Assembly: GCF_947242115.1 (NCBI RefSeq)
Contig: NC_074719.1
Location: forward strand, 46,114,884-46,178,883
DNA: 64,000 bases
Origin: Biomphalaria glabrata
Lineage: Eukaryota > Mollusca > Gastropoda > Planorbidae
Direction: 5' to 3'
Numbering within the stretch: position 1 is the stretch's first letter; each line of letters begins with the position of its first letter. A model generated the notes under the pieces. That model worked only from the letters and a program-made list of their open reading frames with translations. It did no database searches and was not told where the DNA came from. Below are positions 55,930 to 64,000 of this stretch, piece by piece. Made by a program: the position numbers and the translations under genes.

Positions 55930-57045
55930 CCACAAAAATGTTAGTAAACAAGTTTTAGAACTTAGATCTATTTACTGTTAAATAATGGACGTAGAAACAG
56001 ATAATAATTTCTATCAATGTTTAATAGTTTTACACCTACAAGTGTTTTCGCAATGCAAATGTGTATAATGGGAAATAGAAATCATAAAACATTTCAATAG
56101 ACATTTGAAACACCTTTAAATTCGTTTAATTCTGTTCAGAAACTGTACAAACATGACGTGAAAGACATTATAACTTGTTGGAGTCTTAACAGAATCAAAT
56201 GTAATGACAAATGACATAATTGGGCCTACTTTTTTATTTTTAAAAAAGCTACACTATTTATATTGGAATGTCTTTTGGTAAATGTGCCAATACTTCCAGA
56301 TTTCACAATTGTTTTGTCACAAACTACATTCGTCTTATTATGGAAGACGGGGGCCCACCAAGATATTATTGAACCCGGGCCCACGGATACCTTGCTACGC
56401 CACTGTCGTGAAACACACACAGATAATCTATGATTGAACCACATCTAAAGTCACTGAATAGTAGACTGTACATATGTCAGTATATTATAGAAAGGGAAGT
56501 AACCATTGTAAAATGTAGAGGTTTTAGTTTTTGTTTCCGCAGCAAGTTACACCTCTTTCTCCTATACACATAGACATAGACATAAATGAATATAGACTGG
56601 AGAAAGGAAATAACTTCATGTAACTTTAAAACATATAAATCTATTGTTGTCGGATTTCCGAATTCTGAAAAGTTGCATGATCTTCTATAGTGCTCATAAA
56701 TGTTGTATAATAATGTAGGCCTACACAAAATTACAGGTCACAAATTTTCATTTCATAAAACTCATTTATCGGCCAGTCTCTATTTAGTTATGTCATTGCC
56801 TATACACAGAAATACCAATACAAACCTATAAACGTGGTTTAACTGCGTAGATCTGTGGTAATGTCTACAGTTCTTCAGCCAGAGAATAACTTGTGGAGCT
56901 CTGTGGATTTTGACAATGCAAAAATAGTCTTTTGTCAAGTCTGAACTTTAGTAGTTTTTATCTTTCTTTTCTACGACATTCTAGGGGAGAGAATTATTAA
57001 AAAAAAAAACATGTATAAAAAAAAAAGCTAACAAGATTCTAGAAA
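55930..57045. other. Spacer with an orphan hAT-type end
   Basis: GGGCCCACCAAGATATTATT, GAACCCGGGCCCACGG and CCTTGCTACGCCACTG at 56349-56407 look like the right part of a hAT element related to 54925, with no matching left end. The rest is featureless. Confidence 0.45.
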
Positions 57046-57049
57046 TAAA

Positions 57050-57332
57050 GAATCACCCTTTGAGTCAGGATTTTGTGATTTTACCATCACATGAGAAATA
57101 CAAGACACCGATAGCAAAGACAAACAGATACAAACACTCTTTTGTTCCCCTGGCAATCAAATCATTAAATAAGAACAATCTGATATAAACTTTCTCACAT
57201 GTAAATTATGAGTGAGTCTGGTGTGAATGTACACTTTGGTTTCTTATAGTTATAATGTTTTTTGTTTGGTGTTACGCACAAATTGTAAGACAAATTTCCA
57301 TACGGACAATAAAGATTATTATTATTATTATG
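57050..57332 (+). mobile_element. LINE 3' end with (ATT)n tail
   Basis: Broken codons for RTNRYKHSFVPLAIKSLN, then a 3' UTR ending AATTTCCATACGGACAATAA and (AGATTATTATT)n. The layout matches a CR1/Rex-like LINE terminus. Confidence 0.7.
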
Positions 57333-57413
57333 TTAGAAATGAACGAGTAGTCATTCTCTGGCGCTGCCAGGGTCGAGTTTCGCTAAAGAGAAACGAAATT
57401 CATCGTAGTCCCT

Positions 57414-58044
57414 TTAACAGTTTCCACTGAGGAATTTTCTGGTGATGTGGCAGGTCTGCAGCAGTACCGCCCTCTGACAGGCAACGAAGATGTTCCTAGG
57501 AATGTTAAGGGCCTTGAAGGTGTCTGTGAGGTCAGTTGTTATTATCCCCTCGGTTGATATAACAATGGGGTATATTGTTATTTTGGACAATTTCCATAGG
57601 CGCTTAATCTCCAAGCCTAGGTTCCCATATTTTCTTTGTTTTTCTATCTCAGTTTTTCTTAAATTATGAGACAGTGATACGGCGATATCGATAATGGTAG
57701 CGGTTTTTTCTTTTTTATCGATGAACAGCAGATCCGGGCGATTGAAATCTACCGTTTTGTCGGTCAGAATAGGCCTATCCCAGTACAGCAGATGTTCAGT
57801 AGACTCGAGCCAGGGAGAGTTTTTGCCTATAACCTGGGAGAGGTTTATCATCACAAATGTTTACACGGAAGAACGATTTGATGATGTCTATATTCATTTC
57901 TCTCGTCCATTTGATCCTTTTGGCTCCTCTTGTTCTACCACCAACAGCACCTCTCAATTGTGTGGGGTGCGAGTCAGGGAGTAGACCGACCTCTTGTGTT
58001 TGGTCATGAGGTTGTGAATTACCCTCAGTAAACACTCGACTCAT
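57414..58044 (-). mobile_element. Internally deleted LINE with restriction-like endonuclease domain
   Basis: The upstream part (58044-57855) reads RTRGAKRIKWTREMNIDIIK and LPGYRQKL, like the 'RRKWT.EMN......Y......GYR.RM' N-terminal motif of some LINEs. The downstream frame (57854-57414) reads YWDRPILTDKTVDFNRPDLL, FIDKKEKTATIIDIAVSLSH, RKTEIEKQRKYGNL and AVLLQTCHITRKFL. This is the C-terminal RPD ... D-I-A-V ... EK..KY endonuclease region of R2-like elements. The RT domain that should lie between is absent and the two parts are in different frames, so the copy is an internal-deletion derivative. Confidence 0.78.
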
Positions 58045-58049
58045 TGGTG

Positions 58050-59280
58050 AATAATATTTACCGCCTAATTTATTTCATATTCATCGCTGTCCTGGAAGAA
58101 GCAATGGGTCCGTTCTATTTCCTCAAAATTCAAAAATGAAGATAAAAAAAAATGAACGTGCGTTAACTAGTTTATTTTGATCTACTGTCTCAGTACAGAA
58201 GCTTTTTATTATTATCATTATTATTATTATTATTATATATTATTAAAAAATGTTGCATTATGTTACGTCCTCTGAATTGCTGTTTTAAATAGGATGGATG
58301 GTGAATGTGCTGTAGAAGTCATGAGAATGCGTTTGTGCAGCTAAAAATACAACGATAATCGGGTTACAGCGCTCCTTCAAATCCCCTGTATAAAGCTCCT
58401 GGTTGTACTAGAATGAAAACCACAATATTGGTCAGTTACACGAGTCCCATTATAAAATGCAATCCAGAAATACATATACCGACCTAAACAGACGCACGGG
58501 GAGAAAAAAAACAGATATCTATTGATTGATCATAAATTATGTTTGTGGCAGTGTGTAGTGTGTTCTTATCAAGGACAAACCATCCACTTGAAACGGCAGA
58601 CGCGTTCCAAGGGGCACAACTATTTGTTTATTTGTTCGCAATTATCGTTGTATAGTTTGACCAAAAAAATAATAATGTTAGGTTGCATGGTATAACAGTG
58701 ACTAGGGTCATTTTTTTATGCCAGGTTGTAGTCCTGTTATTTGTACTTGAATACAAATTGTGCTAGATTTTTATTACTCATTGTAAAGACAATATATTTA
58801 TAGATTTAAATGTCTATATTTAGTGCGATATTTGGTGTTCACAGTTCAAAGAAGACACTATTGTATCAACGGTTAAATCTCATACATTTCTATTCATGAT
58901 TTCATGTTTGTCAGTTAGGCACAAAAGATAACTATTGTTGTCAATCTTTATAAATTCTAGATTAATCTAGTCCAAATCATCACAAGGTATTGACATCGTG
59001 TTTCGTCAGAACCCCAGATCTGGTGAAAAAATATTTTTACTGCTTAGAACTGAGTTCCAGGTAAAATGCTTAAAAATAGACATGAAAACGTGTTCCAAAA
59101 AAACAAAAAAGATCTATATATATGTCAGTGAGACTTTAAAAAAAAACGTAATGATTTTAAATAAGTTCACAATAACTCACTCACTTCTGAAATTATTGAA
59201 AGATTAATATTAGATCTATATAAGTCCAGAACTAGATCTATATAGGCCTACATATAGCCTATTATAGTTAAAAGCCATTT
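58050..59280. other. AT-rich spacer, nothing recognised
   Basis: About 1.2 kb with an ATT-repeat near 58207-58240. No gene. Confidence 0.45.
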
Positions 59281-59284
59281 ATTA

Positions 59285-59695
59285 TTACACTTTGTTCTCT
59301 ATCAGAAAATCCTTAATCCACTGATGCAATGGACCATCAATGCCAAAATATTTTAATTTTTTAAGCAAACTATGGTTGTGAACTTTGTCAAAAACTTTGG
59401 AAAAATCTAAGAAGATAGCATCTATTTGTTCACTATTATCTAAACCTTTTGAAAAATCATCCTATTAATTGTGTTTCACATGATCTATATTTCCTAAAGC
59501 CATGTTGGTATGGTTACTCCATGAGCGTCCTTACTGGACATTATGTGCTTGTCTAAGTGGTTTATGATGTTGCTACATATTATGTGTTCTAGGATTTTAC
59601 ATGTGATGCTGGTTAGTGATACTGGTCTGTAGTTTCCTGGATCAGATTTTTCTCCTTTTTAAAATAGGGGGGTGACATTAGCTATATGAAGGGGG
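59285..59695 (-). mobile_element. LINE reverse transcriptase fragment
   Basis: The - strand reads NVTPLF and NYRPVSLTSITCKILEHIIC-like text, then DDFSKGLDNSEQIDAIFLDF, SKVFDKVHNHSLLKKLKYFG and IDGPLHQWIKDFL. These are the RT palm blocks of a CR1/Jockey-type LINE (LDFSKAFD, HSLLKKL). Several stops and frame slips lie between blocks. Confidence 0.82.
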
Positions 59696-59949
59696 TAATT
59701 AGGCCTATAAGTCGAAATCCCCTTTGGCTACGATCTTGGAATTCGATGACTGTTGTATGCTTTAGTTTTGTATTGAAGATTTTTTAACCCCCAACCTCCA
59801 GTAAATTATCAACGCTGTTATCATGCATCTAAGAGCAACTAAGTCGTTGGTTTTCCTGACTGATTTTTAAACAACTGTGCCCATGCTGTTATGCATACTC
59901 GCGACTAACGTATTAGCCTACATCTTTTGCTATGGCTGTTCCTTTCGAC

Positions 59950-60466
59950 CAGGGGCGGACTGGCTATATGGGCATTTGGGCAAATGCCCGGTGAGCCGGT
60001 ACCCAAAAGGGCCGGTAGGGCCACCGAAATGGCCTGATCGAAGTCACTATGGCACATATCAAGTTGTTAAAGGTTTTATAATATCCTTATTATGTTATTA
60101 TTATTATTTTTATAAAAGGCCATCTGAGCGCCGTGTTGAAACAAAAAGTCTTTCACAGACATTACAGTGTAATACTCTTTTAATCAAACACATTTTCCGA
60201 AAATAAAATGTAGAATGTAGACAGTGCTACTAGTATAGGCTTCATCTTTTTAGGGCCTACATAATTGCTGATTTAAAAAGACGCTATATTGCTTGTTAAG
60301 ATATATAGAGTTCAGTGTATGCATGCATATCGATACATTATCAAACTTAACAATGATTTTTAAGGACCGATATACCTAGACATGGATGCCCATCACATGA
60401 TAGAGAATTTGTGGGCCAAATTTTATAGAAATGCCCGGGCCGATTTTGACACCTAGTCCGCCCCTG
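59950..60466. mobile_element. Non-autonomous hAT element (517 bp)
   Basis: Left CAGGGGCGGACTGGC and right, inverted, CAGGGGCGGACTAGG, with a perfect 8-bp target duplication CTTTCGAC (59942-59949 and 60467-60474). Subterminal GCCCGG and GGGCCGG blocks. No transposase. Confidence 0.93.
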
Positions 60467-60469
60467 CTT

Positions 60470-61637
60470 TCGACATCCCCACTTTTTTTTGTATAACAAT
60501 ACCGGCCAAGATACCGGAGCGTCAATGAATACTAAATTTATTGACTGAATTGATTTTGTTTATGACCTTCTTGATTCTATATCTAGATCTAGGAGCAGGA
60601 GCGAATAATAAAGTAACCTATGTTACACGCCCATTGCCTCCCTTAGATCTAGTAGAGCTATTACTTTGAATCACTCATAGCAAACGTCATGCTCCGAAGA
60701 AAACTGTGGCATAAAAAGTGCGATCAGGATATGTTTACGAATCCAACAAAAATATTGTAGTCTAGTCAAATCAGGTAAATCATCCATATCGATATCCAGA
60801 TATCTTAATATAGATTTAGATTTTAAAAGAATTACATTGAAAACAAAAAAAAACTGATGTAGATCCCTAACACTACTGATTACATAGATCTACATTAACT
60901 TTAAAGAAGTCTTATTCAGTTACTGTTATTGTCTGCTTGAAACTAATTCTTGACTTGACTGATCAACTCTGTGAGTGTGATGTGATGATTTGTTTGTATT
61001 ATTTGCAACTTTGTGTTGTATGATGAAATCTGTGTATGATGTATGAAACTCATTGATTGTAAAAGAAGTCATTGTTGTGTAGTGGTTGTTACAGTTTATT
61101 GAGGCTAGATCTTACCAAAATTGACCAGGCCAGATGTAGACATAGTCATAGATCATTCCATTAGTCTAGTAAAAAGTATCACAAATGTCAAAAAAGTGTG
61201 GGCTACTAGATTCTAGATCTAATAAATTTAATTAGAATTAGAATCTAGAATTATTTAAATTATTAGATTCTGCTAGTCTAGTTAGCAGTATCAGTTACAA
61301 TCAGTGAAATCAGTACTAGATTATAGTAGATAATAGCTTATTATTTATAGATAGATCTAGATTATCTATAAATAAATAATAAAATATAAGCCTATAAGTT
61401 ATAGTCTATAAGCTATTATTATTATCTGATAGAATCATAGATATCAGATAGTCTTATAGATTCTAGAATTTCTAGAGTCTAGATTTACTAATTCTAGGTC
61501 TACTACTACTAACTAGTACTACTAGATCTAGTCTCTAGTCATTCTAGTGACTAGAACTCTAGATTGACAATTCTTATACTACTTATACTTATAGTAGGTA
61601 TAGTTATTAAATTCTATATTATTAAGTAGAGATCTAG
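60470..61637. other. CTAG-rich AT-rich spacer upstream of the synthetase exon
   Basis: From about 60780 to 61640 the sequence is unusually rich in CTAGA, TAGATCTAG and ATCTAGA words and their complements. No array period or gene is visible. Confidence 0.55.
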
Positions 61638-61752
61638 ATGGCTGCATGGTCGTGCAGTTTGCTCGCTGGACTGTCGGAGGTTTGGACTAGGAAGTAAACT
61701 ATTTTCAACTCTGAAGGAGTATCCGAAACATGTAAAACATTTTACAAACATT
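61638..61752 (+). mobile_element. SINE family A, internally deleted
   Basis: ATGGCTGCATGGTCGTGCAG then CTGGACTGTC joins directly to GGAGGTTTGGACTAGGAAGT. The B box and about 60 bp of the body are missing. It ends TGTAAAACATTTTACAAACA. Confidence 0.8.
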
Positions 61753-62001
61753 TGGAGTTTCTTCATTCATGTTAAATCTAAAATCTAAACTGATTTGCTT
61801 ATCTTATCAGTGACACTAATTTTTAATGTTTTAAAAATAAATGTTGGATATCTAGATCTAGATTACTGATAAGAGAATATTTATTTAGACTCTGATGCAA
61901 CTTGCTGAAACATTTGTACCCCATAAATTAATATAAATAACATAACTTGATAAACTATTTTTTAGAAGGAATAGATTATAGTGCCTAATTCATTTACGAA
62001 A

Positions 62002-62142
62002 ATGAATGGAAATGATCAAGCAGCAGCCGGTGAGCCTCAGAAGCCAAAAACCGAAAAGGAGCTTAAAAAAGAGGCAATGAGATTGGCTAAACTGGAGAAA
62101 TTCAAAGCCAAGCAAGAAAAACAGAAAGTCACAGAGGGAGAG
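62002..62142 (+). CDS. VARS: Probable valyl-tRNA synthetase, first coding exon
   Basis: From the ATG at 62002 the frame reads MNGNDQAAAGEPQKPKTEKE, then LKKEAMRLAKLEKFKAKQEK and QKVTEGE. It reaches a good splice donor GAG|GTAAGA at 62143 after exactly 47 codons (phase 0). This lysine-rich helix (K-T-x-K-E-L-K-K-E-A ... K-L-E-K-F) is characteristic of the N-terminal extension preceding the catalytic core of animal cytosolic valyl-tRNA synthetases, which charge tRNA-Val with valine. The rest lies to the right of the window. A TTTTTTAG at about 61957-61964 may be the acceptor of a 5' UTR exon (inference). Intron 1 begins with a hAT element 30 bp after the donor. Other lysine-rich synthetase appendices are possible alternatives. 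Confidence 0.62.
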
Positions 62143-62172
62143 GTAAGAAGAAAAAAAAATGAAACTTTTGAT

Positions 62173-62716
62173 CAGGGCCGGTCTTAGGCCACATGCGGTC
62201 TATGCGGTCACAGTGGGCCCCGCGCTTTCATACGCCCCGCACTATTTCTATATATATATGTAATTATTAAATTGCAAAATGTAAACGAAAAATTCCTGGA
62301 AATGTCCTGCATTTATTAAAATCTCCTGAAAACTCATAAAAATCTCCAGAAAAATTGATAAAATTGTCATTTGTCGGTTTCATTTATTTTGGAAAACGCC
62401 AATCGTACGTGTGATAAAAAAGGCGTTGTCAGCTTTCATGTAATAAAATGTAATAATCGGACGGGTTTTCACCTAAACTGAAAGTTCCAAAACCGTATTT
62501 ACTTTTATAGTCAATGGCATATAAATATGCCATAGGTTGCATGGTTCGCAAAGTAAAGTTAATTTGATGTCAATTTTGTACTTAGTAAAGAATGAATAAA
62601 ATGCAAAGTCAAATTTTTTTTTGAAAAATTTTCACTTATTTTCCTTATTCCCACCCAAACTAGGCCCCGCGCAATCAGTTTAGCATATGACCCCGCAATT
62701 GCTAGGACCGGCCCTG
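62173..62716. mobile_element. Non-autonomous hAT element (544 bp) in synthetase intron 1
   Basis: Left CAGGGCCGGTCTTAGG and right, inverted, CAGGGCCGGTCCTAGC, with a perfect 8-bp duplication CTTTTGAT (62165-62172 and 62717-62724). Subterminal GGGCCCCGCGC and GGCCCCGCGC blocks. No transposase. It starts only 30 bp after the exon's splice donor. Confidence 0.93.
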
Positions 62717-62857
62717 CTTTTGATGACTTATTGTTAGCAGTGTCACATTGACACCCACAAATATGACCTTTGGGTCATATCCAGTCTGTGATGGCATGCT
62801 GTCAAAACTTTTGGTCTCACTACTTAATGAAACAGAATAATCTCAGTTCAATTGAAC

Positions 62858-63068
62858 TTAACTCTTTCTCTCCTACTTGAATTAAATATAATGTTTGGTT
62901 TTATGAACTTTAATTTGTGTTATATAAAAAGAGCATGCATTCTTCTAGAATTCTATATCAAACAAAAATGTTTTTGAAGTTTAATCATAACAGGGTAGAA
63001 TGTACAAATGTGAAAAATGAACAATTCCATCAGAACGTGGAAAAATAATTATGGAGATAAAGAGTTAA
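62858..63068. mobile_element. TTAA MITE, TTAACTCTTTCTCTCC family (211 bp)
   Basis: TTAACTCTTTCTCTCC at the left; GGAGATAAAGAGTTAA at the right (one mismatch in the inverted repeat). The interior matches 53298-53450. In synthetase intron 1, if the gene call is right. Confidence 0.8.
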
Positions 63069-63359
63069 CTTCTTTATTTTTTTTGATGATCCGATCCTTG
63101 ATTTATATGGTGCCCAAGCTGAGAAAGGTGCATCACAGACTAACAAGATTAGAGATTGTTGCTTTTCGACTAACATGGCTTTTACTGTCATTGTTATTGT
63201 CAATACAATGTTAAAATGCAAATATTTAAAATGATTTCTCCTGCAACATAAAAATGGGGAGGCAATTCTTTACCCCTCCCCCAATAAGAAGAACTTTAAA
63301 GCGAAATTCAAATAAATTTGTTATTATTCATTATAATAGATGTTCAGTCTGTGTTGTGG

Positions 63360-63485
63360 TATATAGGGGTAGGGGGTATCTTGGAAAAACTTTTCATGCT
63401 GCCTTTATGCACATAGAAAATATTGAGTTAAAAATTCCAAGTCTGCTTAGGGATTTAAACTCAAACACCCTCCCTAGTAACGTAG
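63360..63485. mobile_element. Worn SINE family C-like sequence
   Basis: GGTAGGGGGTATCTTGGAAA, AACTTTTCATGCTGCCTTTA and CTGCTTAGG line up loosely with the middle of family C (poly-G, TATCTAGGAGTTGGTTTTCC, GTGCTGCC) at 15240-15330. Confidence 0.4.
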
Positions 63486-64000
63486 TGTAATAAAACACGA
63501 CTGATACACACAATAACACAGTACAGACTGGTCACGATTCACAGACTACGATAATGCGAACACGATTACAAATACTAGCACGATTACAAGCACGGGTAAC
63601 ACACAAGTTCATTTAACGATCACTCCATTCACCCCTCCTTTATTTCTTTCTGGGTCTTAGGTTATAACCATGCGTATGAAGGGAAGGATCCGGAGGTATC
63701 TCTGGCGTAGACTTTTCTCCTTGCAAGTCGTAACTGTCCTGTACGGGACTCGAGTCAATATTGGCCTCTGGCATTGGGTGGCTCCCCTGTGAGTCACTGA
63801 TGACTTCTGGCTGGTTGTACATCATTGGGGTGGGACTCTGTGAATTACTGATAGTTTCAGGCCCGTAGCGACTCCCTGGTGAGAGATCCAAAGAGTCACC
63901 GACCTCTTGAGGCAGAATACCGTTCTCTGGTTCGAAATAGTCGTTCGTGGAACTTTCCTTTGGCGCCAGGTGCCTAAGCGACACTGTCTCCTCCCGGCCG
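63486..64000 (-). mobile_element. LTR retrotransposon, 3' part (runs off the window)
   Basis: A short terminal repeat of about 146 bp (63486-63631), TG...CA on both strands, is bordered on the inside by a purine-rich tract AAAGGAGGGG. Next to it on the - strand is the end of a pol-like frame (63640 to the window edge) rich in Pro, Ser and Asp and closing with HGYNLRPRKK, a common C-terminus of Ty3-type polyproteins. The possible 5-bp duplication is CGTAG at 63481-63485. The other end is outside the window, so completeness and age cannot be judged. Ty3-like assignment is inference. Confidence 0.65.

Overview
This is eukaryotic DNA that is AT-rich, gene-poor and dominated by repeats. It looks like a mollusc, most plausibly a freshwater pulmonate snail. 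The reasons are an arthropod/mollusc-type egghead glycosyltransferase, dense small tRNA-derived SINEs, many LINE 3' ends, and a non-autonomous hAT element very like SPIN, which as I recall has been reported from a pond snail. The species assignment is inference.

Three host genes can be supported. (1) A single-exon beta-1,4-mannosyltransferase (egh type) on the + strand at 21116-22522, with a poly(A) signal at 22828. (2) A kelch-repeat gene on the - strand, of which I could chain five exons (46313-45943, 42967-42867, 40147-39970, 35114-34993, 32441-32197). Every splice phase fits and the joined product reads as consecutive kelch blades. (3) The first coding exon of a probable valyl-tRNA synthetase on the + strand at 62002-62142; the rest of the gene lies beyond the right edge. 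I see no functional link among the three.

Layout. 0-15 kb: minisatellites, old SINEs, LINE tails, one hAT element and one MITE. 16-17 kb: two LINE 3' ends. 17.4-19.9 kb: a 34-bp minisatellite with a 714-bp higher-order repeat. 20-23 kb: SINE, then egh. 23-24 kb: LINE reverse-transcriptase pieces, followed by a terminally complete but coding-dead hAT transposon at 24071-26362 with a perfect 8-bp target duplication. 26.8-31.3 kb: LINE tails, SINE, SPIN-like hAT. 32-46 kb: the kelch gene. Three of its introns are mostly tandem array (18-bp type, 85-bp, 30-bp), and its 122-bp exon is flanked by an inverted pair of about 450-bp retroposons. 49-51 kb: a second 30-bp array. 51-60 kb: SINEs, LINE pieces (one an internally deleted endonuclease-bearing LINE), a 50-bp array and more hAT elements. 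60-62 kb: CTAG-rich spacer, then the synthetase exon with a hAT element in its first intron. Right edge: part of an LTR element.

I did not find a convincing undescribed multi-gene system. The most interesting material is architectural: tandem arrays filling the kelch introns, repeat-encoded decoy splice donors, an array grown from a MITE end, an in-frame amplification inside a LINE tail, and seven hAT elements whose 8-bp target duplications can be read directly (five perfect, two with one mismatch).
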